A DNA stretch of 64,000 bases from Candidatus Freyrarchaeum guaymasense (GCA_030587405.1 JAUQZD010000056.1:1-64000), one strand, 5' to 3'. Shown: positions 25,768-35,995, counted from the first letter of the stretch. Translations and numbers: made by a program. The notes: generated by a model not told the origin, from the sequence alone.

Positions 25768-28700
25768 TTGGCAAGTACGCTAACCAAGCTACCGTTCACG
25801 CATGGCATAGAATCTGAAATCCAGATCGTAAACTTGAAAGGCCGTTGGATTGATGGAGAGAAAATGGTCAGCATTATGGGAAAAATAGTTCAGGATGTAG
25901 CGGAAGGTCTTAAAGGGATTCTCAGGGACCCACAGGATGAGCTCACGGAAATGATCAGCAAGAAAACCTCTAACATAAGGATCGCACCCGTAGAAAGAAG
26001 GGGTGACACCCTAATAGTAACGTACACGCTATCTAACGGCGAACAAGTTGACATCGAAATTCTTGGACGCGACCCCCATATTGGAACGATCACGTGGATC
26101 CTTGAGGCCGCCACACCGCCCTGCACTACGCTTGAAGAGCTTGCTTGGTGGATGCACACTATACTCAAACTTTCCCATGACTCGCTGCCTGCAGGAGTCA
26201 AATTCATAACGACCGGGCTAAACCCCCTGATGGAGTACCAGCAAGGTTTAAGCTTCGGCGACCACCACCATATTGGCGTCCCTGACCCAGGCTACAGGCT
26301 ATCCGTCTATAACCTTATCCGGGCATTCATACCACACTTAGTAGCTCTCTCCGTTAACTCTCCCTTCGTAGCCGGACGGCCAACAGACATCGTCACAATG
26401 AAGGATGGAAGGCTTCAGGCTCCGGGTTGCATTAGAAGCATCCGACTCCAACTTAACGCCCGACAACTCGGACCTGACGATCCCCAACATTACATTCCAC
26501 ATCTTACCTCCTTGGACGAATCTTTCTTTGAAAGGGTTGTTGGCCGTACTCCCGCCAGAATGTGTGATATGTACCCTTTTACACGCTTTAACACGGTTGA
26601 AATTAGAGTTTTTGACTCTCAAATTAGTGTGATCCGTAAGGTGGCTCTCGCAGCACTGCTCCAAGCATTAGCCCTTAAGGCCAAGAAGCTTCATGATGGT
26701 GGGGAATTAATTCCCGAAGTAGACTCTGAAACGCTCATCAAGAATAGACGTTCAGCGATCAGGTGGGGGTTAACAGGCCCCTTCTTTAAGCCTAGGAATC
26801 TTGACGAGTTCGCTAGGAAGCACCCTAACTTCGCGGCATTCTACTTTTTTGATTGCAGGCTGGGAGGGAAAGAACCTGTTAAACGCATAGTAGACGCGGT
26901 AAAAAACATGTTCTTCTTCTTGAAGGAGGAACTCGAAGAACTCGGCATTCTAAAGTCTGAGTTCCTCAGCCCGTTGTTGGTTAGCGTCTATGGGGACATG
27001 TCTGGCAAAATTATCCCGCCCATGACTACGGCTGACTATCAACTGGAGAAGTACTTCGAGCTTGGGGAAAGCATAGAAAGCCTCTCGAGAGAATTGCAGA
27101 TAATAGCTGACCAAACATGCAGCAATGTCTGGAGCGACCCTCTCTCTGGCACTCCAAACCTTCAGGAGCTAGTAGCCGTCCCAGTTTCCCTCGAATTATC
27201 GTTTGAACCATCCATCGTTTTCGAGGGACAATCGGTAACATGTAAAATATTCGTGGAGAACAAGGGCGAAGAACCCCTCAGAGATCTCAACCTTAGCTGT
27301 GTAGTCATTGATCACGCCGGGGAAGAAGTATTGGAAGAGCTCTTTACCCTCGAAACGCTGGAACCCGGTGAGAGGCGTTATGGCGAAATAGAGTTTGACA
27401 CCGAGGCAGGCGTACCTCAGTATACTCTCAGCGCCAAGCTAACAGTGTCCTCCGAGCTCGTCGCGGTGGAAAAGCTCGCAATCCCTGTATATAGGGTTGT
27501 TTGCAAGACAGACCTCATAGCCCAAGTCGACGGCGTAATCGTTACTGGAGAAACAGAGATTCCCTTTATAGTAGCAGTCGAGAACACCACCCCCCAAGAC
27601 ATGTATTTAACACTCAAAATATCCGTTGTCGACAAGGACCAGGGACGCGAACTAGACTCCGTGCTGAGTGATCTAAAGCCGTGGGGCGTCTACCTTAAAC
27701 CTATAAGGGCGAAGGATCACGCCCTTTTCGTCGCCATGTCGGAGGAGATAGCGAAGCTTGACTGGGCTAAAGCCGTGCTAGAAGGGCAAACCGAAGGGAG
27801 CTGGGTTGAAATAGACCCGTTAGTGTTAAAGCCTTGGCTTTACAGCTCTTGGATCAGTCCACGGTGTGCTATAAGAGCCCAGCTTCTAGATTCAAGTGGC
27901 CACGTGATATCTGAAAGCTGGTCTAGGGACTTCAGAGTGTTCTTCCAAGGAGCCATGGTCTCCGTTGAAGTCGGGCAGAAACCAAAGTCCACTTATAACG
28001 TAGGGGAAACATTGGAGACGTCTTTAATGGTCGATGCAAGCGACCTCCTATCCCCCTCACCGGTGAAGGTGGTAGTGAAGATCAAGTCTCCTTCAGACGA
28101 AACATTTGAAAGAAAGATTTTTGAGGCCTCGGTCAAACCAGGAGTTTCAACGACAATGCCGGTTAAATGGACTATTCCAAGGGACATCTTAGGTAAGGGA
28201 GCCGGTGAAGGCGTCTTTTACCTCACGGTTGAAGTCTTACACGACGGCGAGCTAGTTAACCTTGTCGAGGCACCTGCCAAGTTTAAAGTTGTTAGAGGCC
28301 CAGAAGTAAGCTTAAAGTGGTCTGAGGTTCCTAAAAGTTCTCTTTCAGGATCTACGATTAGGGGAAAGTTGTCGATAAGCGGTTTAAGCAGCTCCTTAAC
28401 TCCATGCTCACTCGTAATAGAGAGCACAACTGCATCCGGGTCTGAAACGGTTGCCACGATGGAACTGTCAGATCCCGTGACCGAGTCGTCAATAGATGTT
28501 CCTCCAATACCGGTTCCAAGCGGTGTTAAATCCATTCTTTTAACAGCTGCAATAATTAAAGACTCTAAGAAAATAGCTGAGGACTCCATTCAAGTCAACG
28601 TGCTGGACTTAAGGGAGGCTATAAGCGTAATAGTTCACGAGCTTCCTCCTTCCCTTCCCCCCGGCTCTCTCCACGACATAATCATCCAGATAGAGAACTT

Positions 28701-29316
28701 AACGGATTCCACCCTCAGCTTTGAACTCGCATACCGTGAGGCTGTGGACGACTTTACAGTATTAGACGGTGTAATACCCATAGAAATAGCTCCAAAGGAC
28801 AAGGTTCTCGCAAGAATACCCATAAAAGTGCCTCTATTCGCTGTTGACAAGGAGTGCGCGGTTAAGCTTGAAATTAAAAGGAATGGTGCGTCCGGCTGGA
28901 CTACTGAAAGGCGGCTTCTCGTCGAAGCAGTTAAGCCTCTTATAAGAGTGGCATACATCAGCACTCCGCCCTTGTCAGAATACATCCAGATGGAAGGCGA
29001 TAAACTAGAGTTGAAGCTTTCCCCCTCCGTTCAAAGCTTTGCCGACTACAATTTACCTGTTAGGGCTGTTTTCGCCGTGTTTGAAAAGAAGGCTAAAAAA
29101 GTTATTCTGCGGAAAACGGTTGAAACAACGCTCATAAAGGGAAACATAGTGAGGCTAACGTATGAGCCAATCATATGGGAAGTACATAAACCTAAGCAGC
29201 CTGAATCCTATTACCTGGGAATGATCTTCTTTGAAAAAGTGAAAGGGCAGCTTAAGGAGATACCCAACAAGCTAGTTCAAAACTCCCTAATAACCGTGAC
29301 GTTTACTCCATCCTAA
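25768..29316 (+). CDS. GCS2-like carboxylate-amine ligase fused to Ig-like repeats
   Basis: About 1182 residues; a TTG at 25768 after AGGGTGGT, or the GTG at 25759. Residues 10-450 match the GCS2/YbdK family (glutamine-synthetase fold): FTHGIESEIQIV, LSFGDHHHIGVPDPGYRL, HLVALSVNSPFVAGRPTD and FNTVEIRVFDSQ carry the acidic and histidine metal-ATP positions. Standard GCS2 proteins end near 370-450. Residues 470-1185 are successive beta-sandwich segments of CARDB/Ig-like type (SFEPSIVFEGQSVTCKIFVENKG is repeated in pattern). No signal peptide, so the repeats are presumably cytosolic. Last gene of the + operon, convergent with the VWA gene. Confidence 0.75.
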   Translation: MASTLTKLPFTHGIESEIQIVNLKGRWIDGEKMVSIMGKIVQDVAEGLKGILRDPQDELTEMISKKTSNIRIAPVERRGDTLIVTYTLSNGEQVDIEILGRDPHIGTITWILEAATPPCTTLEELAWWMHTILKLSHDSLPAGVKFITTGLNPLMEYQQGLSFGDHHHIGVPDPGYRLSVYNLIRAFIPHLVALSVNSPFVAGRPTDIVTMKDGRLQAPGCIRSIRLQLNARQLGPDDPQHYIPHLTSLDESFFERVVGRTPARMCDMYPFTRFNTVEIRVFDSQISVIRKVALAALLQALALKAKKLHDGGELIPEVDSETLIKNRRSAIRWGLTGPFFKPRNLDEFARKHPNFAAFYFFDCRLGGKEPVKRIVDAVKNMFFFLKEELEELGILKSEFLSPLLVSVYGDMSGKIIPPMTTADYQLEKYFELGESIESLSRELQIIADQTCSNVWSDPLSGTPNLQELVAVPVSLELSFEPSIVFEGQSVTCKIFVENKGEEPLRDLNLSCVVIDHAGEEVLEELFTLETLEPGERRYGEIEFDTEAGVPQYTLSAKLTVSSELVAVEKLAIPVYRVVCKTDLIAQVDGVIVTGETEIPFIVAVENTTPQDMYLTLKISVVDKDQGRELDSVLSDLKPWGVYLKPIRAKDHALFVAMSEEIAKLDWAKAVLEGQTEGSWVEIDPLVLKPWLYSSWISPRCAIRAQLLDSSGHVISESWSRDFRVFFQGAMVSVEVGQKPKSTYNVGETLETSLMVDASDLLSPSPVKVVVKIKSPSDETFERKIFEASVKPGVSTTMPVKWTIPRDILGKGAGEGVFYLTVEVLHDGELVNLVEAPAKFKVVRGPEVSLKWSEVPKSSLSGSTIRGKLSISGLSSSLTPCSLVIESTTASGSETVATMELSDPVTESSIDVPPIPVPSGVKSILLTAAIIKDSKKIAEDSIQVNVLDLREAISVIVHELPPSLPPGSLHDIIIQIENLTDSTLSFELAYREAVDDFTVLDGVIPIEIAPKDKVLARIPIKVPLFAVDKECAVKLEIKRNGASGWTTERRLLVEAVKPLIRVAYISTPPLSEYIQMEGDKLELKLSPSVQSFADYNLPVRAVFAVFEKKAKKVILRKTVETTLIKGNIVRLTYEPIIWEVHKPKQPESYYLGMIFFEKVKGQLKEIPNKLVQNSLITVTFTPS

Positions 29317-29447
29317 AAATCATGGAAAGAGTGGTGGGGTTTCCAGCCTTCAAAAAATGCCTCTGGGACTTTTGGCCTCCATTTACACGTTACAATAACA
29401 TTAGCCATTATCCCCTGAATGGGAAATGTGGGGTTGAAGCCTGACAG

Positions 29448-30914
29448 TTAAGCTTCTAGCCGGATGACGAGGTCCCTTGCTAATTTTTGATACCAGTTTA
29501 GCAGGTCTCCCAAGTCTTCAGCCTTATAGTAAATTCCATGTCCTTTAGTTGCTATTGCCTCCATTATCCTTTCCTGCACCTCCCCTCCAATTCCAACAGT
29601 ATATATTACTACGTCACTTCTCTTTGAGAAGTGGTCGTGAACAACTTGGACGGGTGGCCCTTCATCTCCCCAAATGTCTGGGAAACCGTCGCTTAACAGT
29701 ACGATCATGTTAGGTAGCCTTTTCCCCTCAGGCTCCTCTTTTTCCCACGTTTCTATTAGCTTTAATGCTTCCATGAGCGCCTCGGACATATTGGTGTGGC
29801 TGCTGGAAACCCTGTTAAGCCTGTCGATTATGAGCCTTCCAAGTTGCGAGACCCCCGCCATCTTGCTCTTCCCAGGATGGAAGTATGGAAGCTTCACCCC
29901 TCCTGTCATGAGGAACGTTATGGGCTCAGCTGTCTCACTATAAGTTATTATTGCCACTCTCTCTCCGTAACCGCGCCCAACCTTCTCCACCAAGTAAAGT
30001 AGCGCTGCAAACACGGCTCCAGCAACTCTTTTGACGTTTTTCCCCTCTTGGAACTGCTCCAAGAACTCCTTAATTTCAGGGATTTCCCCTCCTATCGTTT
30101 TTATGGCTTCGATCGCTGGAGCTATATTCATAACCTTCATGTCCTCCGTCAGCATGCTTCTTGACACGTCTATTAACAGGATTGCATTGAATGGAACAGC
30201 CGCCCTCCAAGGTTTGACTTCATAGCTTTTTATCTCAGCGAAGTTTATTATTCCAACCTGCCTTCCAGTTAATGGAGGCTCCGTAGAAACGACGTAAACG
30301 TTAACGTTTAGCTTAGGAAACTTCAAAACCCAATCTTTGAATATAACCCTTCCATCAAGCCAATTTTGGAATTCGTCTTTAGCGTCCAGAACCCTCCTTA
30401 TAGCCTCCTCGGCTCCCCCCTCTAGCGGCTCCACCCCGAAGACTATCTTAGTTATCTTCTGTGGTGTTCCCTCAAACTTGCCAATGTTCACCTCGAAGCC
30501 CTCATCGATGCCACATGCCTCGCTAAGGGCAGGCTCCATGACAGCGGTTCCTGGAGGAACATCTTTGTCTAGGTGGGCAAGGGCTACACCCCCCGCCCCC
30601 GAGAGTGGGTCCTCAAACTCCACTATTGACCCTTCAAGAATCTGCAGCTCTGAGGCATCCTTCTCATTAAGAGATATGTATCCTGATAATCCCTCCTTAA
30701 CAACAACTTTAAACTGCTTTTTAGGAGGCTTCTCCTCCTTAGCTTCCTCTGCTTCTTTAAACATTCTCTCGATGACTTCCTCCTCTTCCCCCTTCTTTTC
30801 CTCGACGGCTTTCTCCTCAGCGGCCTCCGCTCTCTTTTTCTTAACAGTTTTCTTAACAGCCTTCAGGGGCTTAACCTCTTTCTCCTTTTGCTCCTCGGCA
30901 CCTTTATCCGGCAT
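29448..30914 (-). CDS. VWA-domain protein with barrel-like N-terminal domain
   Basis: 488 residues. Residues 1-65 are a Lys/Glu-rich low-complexity tail. Residues 68-165 resemble a double-psi barrel as in Cdc48 N domains (VVKEGLSGYISLNEKDASEL, GSIVEFEDPLSG, GGVALAHLDKD). From about 240 a von Willebrand A domain has an intact metal site: LLIDVSRSM (DxSxS), SHTNMSEAL (threonine position) and VLLSDGFPDIWGDEG. VWA domains with MIDAS bind partner proteins through a metal. It lies 140 nt downstream of the amidohydrolase on the same strand. Confidence 0.8.
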   Translation of the reverse strand: MPDKGAEEQKEKEVKPLKAVKKTVKKKRAEAAEEKAVEEKKGEEEEVIERMFKEAEEAKEEKPPKKQFKVVVKEGLSGYISLNEKDASELQILEGSIVEFEDPLSGAGGVALAHLDKDVPPGTAVMEPALSEACGIDEGFEVNIGKFEGTPQKITKIVFGVEPLEGGAEEAIRRVLDAKDEFQNWLDGRVIFKDWVLKFPKLNVNVYVVSTEPPLTGRQVGIINFAEIKSYEVKPWRAAVPFNAILLIDVSRSMLTEDMKVMNIAPAIEAIKTIGGEIPEIKEFLEQFQEGKNVKRVAGAVFAALLYLVEKVGRGYGERVAIITYSETAEPITFLMTGGVKLPYFHPGKSKMAGVSQLGRLIIDRLNRVSSSHTNMSEALMEALKLIETWEKEEPEGKRLPNMIVLLSDGFPDIWGDEGPPVQVVHDHFSKRSDVVIYTVGIGGEVQERIMEAIATKGHGIYYKAEDLGDLLNWYQKLARDLVIRLEA

Positions 30915-31054
30915 TAAGGAGTCCTCCTAAAAGTCAATTGCAACATTTAGGTCTTAAAGCATAAATTTACTAAAGAATTTTAGAGAAAACTGACATATAT
31001 AATTTCTTAAATTCTTTTGAAAATGGAATGTTTTCCTTCTCTCCTTCTTCATCT

Positions 31055-32524
31055 TTAGGATTTCTCAAAGAGTGGCTTCAAAATGCTCCTTATTTTCTCT
31101 TCAATTTGCGCCTGTTCGCGCTCTACCTTGCTGGGCCAGAGCTTATTGTAAAACCTTTGCCTTAATGGTGAATCATCGTACGCTAACTCTCTTCTTAATA
31201 ATGTGTCTAGGCTGGTTAACTCAGAGTCTAACCGTGCTATAACTCCTATCCCACGTATTGTGAAAAACATGAGTGAAGCTTTCCTATCGTCTCCGTTCAT
31301 GCTCCTAATGGAGATGACGCAGTCTTCTCTAACGTTCGCCCTCGGCGGAGGCTGGAGGAAAGGGTCAAAAGAGGTTACATCACATTTTTTATTAGATGCT
31401 AGATTAGCTAGTTCTAAGGCTATTTTCCTTTTAACCATGGGGGCCAGCTCCCTTCTAAAATGAACCGCCTCAAGTTTAAAGGGTGCCCTCTCCAGTTTTG
31501 GAGGTATTAAGCGTAGCACGTTAACTCCCAGAATACGCTGTGCGTCCTCGAAGGTTCCAGGGAAATCTTCGCTAAGGACGTAGGAGATGAACTGTACTGC
31601 ATGTGGCACGTCGAAATATGGGAAATCTGTCCCGAATATTAACTTTTCCGACCATCTACGGTATGGTCCTAAGTTTTCGCTTAGCCTTACAGAGGCCTCC
31701 TCAAAAAGCCGTCTTATCCCCGCGTCGTGAACCCCTGAAGTTTCACCGTAAATATTAGGGTGACTTAGGATGGAGAAAAGCTCATCATGACCCACGTGAA
31801 ACCCTACATGGGCGAGTATTACCTTAAGCCTCTTCGCAAGCCTCTTATCGATGTTTGCCAGCCTCAGCTTCGCCTTAACGGTTACCTCCGCTATGTCAAC
31901 CACCTGGTTAAACCCTCTCGTATCAAAGATCACAGGAATACCTAGCTTAGCAGCTTCAACAAGAACTCTTTCTACAGGATCCGTGTTGATCTCCCCTCCC
32001 CATCCGTCAGATCTAGGATGGAGCTTTAATCCTCTGAGACCGAGCTCCTCTACCGCCCTGTGAAGCTCCCTGACAGCCACGTCCCCTTCATGCGGAACTA
32101 TACGCGCATACCCCACGAGCTTAAAGGAGTAAGGGGCGCGCGCAGTCCATCTGTAAATGTTATCGTTTGATCTCCAGTAAGTTGCTTTCCCCTCGTCTCC
32201 CTCTCTCCACTTGAACTCGTCGTTAAACGGGAAGACAACCGTCTTATCTACAGCCCAAGTTCCGTTAAGCACGTCCTTCCACTTGTCTTCCTGTTCGAGA
32301 ATCTCTTTTAAGAAGCCATGTGGCTCAGCTTTCAAGTCTACTTTCCCATCAGCAAGTATTCTTAAGAGCTGACTGGTTATCTTAAAGCAAAAGTCAAATG
32401 TTCCTCCGGGGGCAGCGGGGTTCCGATTACTTTGCCCGTCTACGTCGGCTCCTAAATGGTGATGCCCATCAACGATGTAAAACTTATAATACGCTCCATT
32501 CTCTTTATCCATGAACTCTAACAT
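31055..32524 (-). CDS. Amidohydrolase-2-like metal-dependent hydrolase
   Basis: 489 residues. A TIM-barrel amidohydrolase: the first metal motif is VDGHHHLGA (about residues 18-26), then ELGLRGLKLHPRSDGWGG, PVIFDTRGF, VILAHVGFH and IFGTDFPYFDV, the last carrying the conserved aspartate. A C-terminal alpha/beta domain (about 345-450) is extra and of unknown fold. The substrate is unknown. The gene precedes the VWA gene, and the two are found fused, in degenerate form, at 53758. Confidence 0.82.
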   Translation of the reverse strand: MLEFMDKENGAYYKFYIVDGHHHLGADVDGQSNRNPAAPGGTFDFCFKITSQLLRILADGKVDLKAEPHGFLKEILEQEDKWKDVLNGTWAVDKTVVFPFNDEFKWREGDEGKATYWRSNDNIYRWTARAPYSFKLVGYARIVPHEGDVAVRELHRAVEELGLRGLKLHPRSDGWGGEINTDPVERVLVEAAKLGIPVIFDTRGFNQVVDIAEVTVKAKLRLANIDKRLAKRLKVILAHVGFHVGHDELFSILSHPNIYGETSGVHDAGIRRLFEEASVRLSENLGPYRRWSEKLIFGTDFPYFDVPHAVQFISYVLSEDFPGTFEDAQRILGVNVLRLIPPKLERAPFKLEAVHFRRELAPMVKRKIALELANLASNKKCDVTSFDPFLQPPPRANVREDCVISIRSMNGDDRKASLMFFTIRGIGVIARLDSELTSLDTLLRRELAYDDSPLRQRFYNKLWPSKVEREQAQIEEKIRSILKPLFEKS

Positions 32525-32796
32525 TTTTCCTACCCTCTGACGGTGAAACCCCCCTTACAGCCTCCCTGTCTTCCTTTCATCATCCACTTTATTTAAGTTA
32601 TTTGGAAAAGTTATTAGAAAACAATTAAAACCGAGTTAAAAATTAACGAAGCTCTCATTTTTCTTTGTTAAATTAGGAAACTTTATATCCATCGTTCTTT
32701 CATCAAAAATTACCTGAGATCACTTGTGAAAGAAGGTTACCTTTTTCACGAGCTTAAATTACCCTTTGCAAAGCGTGTTTGATGGAAGTGTCTTGA

Positions 32797-34347
32797 ATGA
32801 GTGTTCTCGCCAAGATAGAAGAAGTTAAAATTTTCAGAAATCTTGCCACCTTAAGACGCACATTCTCAGCCGAACTTAAGGAAGGCTCATCAACGATCCT
32901 CGTTGAAGGGCTTGAAAAAACAATAATTCCAGGGTCGATAAGGGTTTTCTCTAGGAAAGGCGTGACGGTAACCGGAGCTGATTTGAAAACAACTGTGGTG
33001 GGGATAGATAAGGCCGTATCCGAAAAGGAACTCCTTCTCAGAGAGTTAAGGGAGTTGAAGGAGAAAGTTAAAACGCTTGAAAGCGAAATTGAAGAATCGA
33101 AAAAGCTGATTGAATCGTTCGACAAGGCTTTAAGCAAAGCAGCTGAGGCGTTCGTCACCGCTGGTCTTGTAGGGGAAGCCTCAAAGCAGCACCTCAACGA
33201 AGTCCTAGAAGCAATCTCGGAAATAAGGAAAAAGAAGGTTTTTGAAATAATAGAGCGGGAGCGCGAGCTATCCTCTCTAAATGACGAGATAAAGCGCATC
33301 GAAGTACTCCTTGAAGGAATTGACAAGAAAGCCGTAGAACTAGGAGCAATCGAACTCGATCTAATCTGTGAGCGGGCAGACACGTACGACTTCATACTAC
33401 AGTATGAAGTGTCAAACGCTGGCTGGTCTCCCGTATATGACGTGTTGCTGGAGGGACAGGCTGAAATAGCCATGTACGCTCAAGTAGTACAATCTACAGG
33501 GGTTTCTTGGGAGGACGTTCCCGTAACAGTATCAGGCAAGATTATTCGCACCGCTACGAAACCTGAGCCAGCACCATGGTTCATCAACGCTATTAAACCG
33601 GGTGCACCATCCTTCATCCCTCCCACCCGAGCGCCGAAAATGGCGGTTATGACCGAGGAAATGGCTGAGGAGACGTTAGGTGAAGAGATGGAGGAAGCCT
33701 TAGAACCAGCCTTCCAGGAAGCTGACCTTGTGTCAGCCGGCGCACTCGCGTTTAAAGTATCCTCTAAGGGCTCTTTCTTCCCCGGGAGGCCAACTATGAT
33801 ACTTCTTAAACGCTTCGACGTTGAGGCTGAAACCTACTATGTATGGGACGCCTACCAGCATTCAGACTTCGTCGAAATAGTTAAAATAAGGAATGGGGAG
33901 GTTCCGCTTAGCCCTGGAACTTGCAGGATGTTTAAGGACGGAATGCTGGTAGGCACCACCAGCATTCCGTATGTCGCCCCAAACCAGGAGTTTGAGCTTC
34001 CTATAGCTTGGGAGGAAAGGCTTGAGTGCGAACGTAAAATGATACTTAGAGAGGAGGAGAAGAAGGGCATGGTTAAAGGTAAGGCGCATGTAACCTACGG
34101 CTACTTCCTCTCCGTCAAGAACCACTTGGAAAATGAAGCTAAACTGGTTATCTACGATAGAATACCTGTCGCTCGGGACCCTGAAATCTCCGTTGAACTG
34201 GTCTCTTCGAACCCGTCTCCAGACGAGAAGTCTGGAGTAGGAGTCATTAAGTGGGAGCGAACCCTAAATCCCGGAGGTCAGCTGGAAATAAACTATAAGT
34301 TTACAGTCTCATACCCGCCAGATTACATCGTTACTCCATTACCTTAA
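32797..34347 (+). CDS. DUF4139/DUF4140 (mucoidy-inhibitor-A-like) protein
   Basis: 516 residues. N-terminal beta domain (AKIEEVKIFRNLATLRRTFSAEL), a long coiled coil at about 75-185 (RELRELKEKVKTLESEIEESKK), then the DUF4139 beta-rich part with NAGWSPVYDVLLEG, STGVSWEDVPVTVSG and a late LNPGGQLEINYKFTVSYP. Bacterial relatives are envelope-associated, but no signal peptide or membrane helix is seen here. Divergent from the amidohydrolase with a 270-bp AT-rich gap. Confidence 0.85.
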   Translation: MSVLAKIEEVKIFRNLATLRRTFSAELKEGSSTILVEGLEKTIIPGSIRVFSRKGVTVTGADLKTTVVGIDKAVSEKELLLRELRELKEKVKTLESEIEESKKLIESFDKALSKAAEAFVTAGLVGEASKQHLNEVLEAISEIRKKKVFEIIERERELSSLNDEIKRIEVLLEGIDKKAVELGAIELDLICERADTYDFILQYEVSNAGWSPVYDVLLEGQAEIAMYAQVVQSTGVSWEDVPVTVSGKIIRTATKPEPAPWFINAIKPGAPSFIPPTRAPKMAVMTEEMAEETLGEEMEEALEPAFQEADLVSAGALAFKVSSKGSFFPGRPTMILLKRFDVEAETYYVWDAYQHSDFVEIVKIRNGEVPLSPGTCRMFKDGMLVGTTSIPYVAPNQEFELPIAWEERLECERKMILREEEKKGMVKGKAHVTYGYFLSVKNHLENEAKLVIYDRIPVARDPEISVELVSSNPSPDEKSGVGVIKWERTLNPGGQLEINYKFTVSYPPDYIVTPLP

Positions 34348-34845
34348 CAGGAAGCGCTGCTCTTTTATGTACGAAATTCGGCCTTCACTCGAAAGTAGCT
34401 TAACGGCGTTGTCCTGCGGAGGTTAAGAACGAGAAACATAAACATAAGCATTTTCTATAGAACCCTATACTTCTCAGAACAAACTCCTATCTTACATTAA
34501 AAGAGTTATTAAGAAACCCAACGTACAATCGTATAATTCTTCACGCGGTTAACGTTATGACGAAAATTAAGGAACTCTGAGAGTTACATTAAGCACCCAA
34601 GAGGATAACGAGTAACAGCACTCTGCCCAGACTTAAAAGTTAGATTTTTTAACTTTAGGATTTACGTCAGCATAAGTGTATGTTTCTACTAAAACTAGAA
34701 CGTGATCTTTTCCTGTTACTGTTTTTTATTAAAAACTTTCGTTATTTAAAATGAATTTCTCCTTCCCGCCTTTAACTGAAAACTAATAAAAGGAAGAAAC
34801 TAATAAAAGGAAGATAGTCGATCTCTTTTCCTTAGGGGATTACCA
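34348..34845. other. Intergenic region before the M48 protease
   Basis: Nearly 500 bp with no credible gene. At about 34637-34658 the inverted repeat AAAGTTA-GATTTT-TAACTTT forms a seven-pair hairpin followed by T-rich sequence. The last 65 bp hold a duplicated promoter (annotated separately). The remainder is AT-rich with nothing recognisable. Confidence 0.45.
34780..34813 (+). promoter_or_regulatory. Tandemly duplicated TATA region upstream of the M48 gene
   Basis: A 17-bp unit (AAACTAATAAAAGGAAG) occurs twice head to tail at 34780-34796 and 34797-34813. Each unit contains TAATAAAAGG, a TATA-like box, so the gene at 34846 may have two start sites 17 bp apart. Confidence 0.55.
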
Positions 34846-35814
34846 ATGAGAGTGTGGGGTCTACGGCTCCGTGTCCTTCTGGCAGTAGTGCTGATGTTCT
34901 CTCTCTTCTATGCTCTCATAGCAGTATCTATGTATCTGCTTGGAGTAAACGTACCACTGCTTTACATCTTAATAGCTGCTGGTGTAATGTTGTTCCAATA
35001 CATTATTGGCCCGAAAATTGTCGATTTCGTCATGAACGTCAATTATATCACTTCAAGCGATGAACCACGTCTTTACGGTATTGTGGCTAAAGCTTCGGCG
35101 AAGGCGGGGATACCAATGCCACGAGTTGGAATTTCAAATGTCAACATACCGAACGCTTTCGCCTTCGGAAGAACTATGCGTGACTCTCGTATTTGTGTAA
35201 CCCGCCCCCTCCTTAAACTTTTAAGCGATGATGAGCTGGAAGCTGTCATAGGACACGAATTAAGTCACATAAAAAACAGGGATATGATAATAGTGACCGC
35301 GTTAAGTGTTATACCGTTAATATGCTACTACATTTTCCTTTCCACGGTATTTTCTGGATATAGAAGCAGAGAGGGGGGAGCGGTCACTCTAGTAATAGGT
35401 CTTGGAGCCCTAGTAATGTACTTCATAACCAACTTGATAGTTCTCTACGTGAGCAGGGTGAGAGAGTACTACGCTGACGCTGGAAGCGTCGATCTCATCG
35501 GGAGGCCTGAACCATTAGCATCCGCTCTCTACAAACTAGCACGGAGCACCCTCCATAATAGCGAGAAAGAAGTTAAAGCAGTGAAATCGATGAAGGCGTT
35601 CTTCGCTGTAGACCCAACGCCAAAAGTATCAAAGGAAATGAAGCTTCTTCTTGAAGCAGACGTTAACGGAGACGGAAAACTAGACGCCTACGAGCTTCTC
35701 CTACTCGAGAAAAAGGCCAATAGTCTTGGCTTCACGAGCAGAATAGTGGAGCTTTTCTCAACACATCCAAACATACTTAGAAGAATTGCCAGACTTTCAC
35801 GCTACCTCCACTAA
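34846..35814 (+). CDS. htpX: M48 family membrane metalloprotease (HtpX-like) with EF-hand loop
   Basis: Zinc protease for membrane-protein quality control, 322 residues. Two N-terminal membrane helices (about 8-32 and 36-58) are followed by the catalytic motif GHELSHIKNRD near residue 136, a second helix pair (LSVIPLICYYIFLST, LVMYFITNLIVLYVS) and the third ligand region REYYADAGS. An insertion near residues 270-285 reads ADVNGDGKLDAYE, a canonical calcium EF-hand loop, which is not part of ordinary HtpX. ATG at 34846 after GGGGATTACC. Confidence 0.9.
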   Translation: MRVWGLRLRVLLAVVLMFSLFYALIAVSMYLLGVNVPLLYILIAAGVMLFQYIIGPKIVDFVMNVNYITSSDEPRLYGIVAKASAKAGIPMPRVGISNVNIPNAFAFGRTMRDSRICVTRPLLKLLSDDELEAVIGHELSHIKNRDMIIVTALSVIPLICYYIFLSTVFSGYRSREGGAVTLVIGLGALVMYFITNLIVLYVSRVREYYADAGSVDLIGRPEPLASALYKLARSTLHNSEKEVKAVKSMKAFFAVDPTPKVSKEMKLLLEADVNGDGKLDAYELLLLEKKANSLGFTSRIVELFSTHPNILRRIARLSRYLH

Positions 35815-35995
35815 GAGGGGAATGGAAAGAACAAAATTTAAAAATAAAATTCATGTTTAGAACGAGTTAAAAAAAATATGTAAGTGAGGCAGCTGCACGT
35901 TTTAGCAGATTGGGGAAAGTTATCTGAATCTCGTAGTGTTCGGAATGAACTCTTTTGGCAAACTTTGATCTGGAGGTTTCCGATGAGTTGGTGGC

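Noticed and set aside
29448..34347. Accessory locus as a known defence or toxin-antitoxin system
   Set aside because: None of the standard defence nucleases, helicases or antitoxins is present; the VWA, amidohydrolase and GCS2 set does not match a named system.
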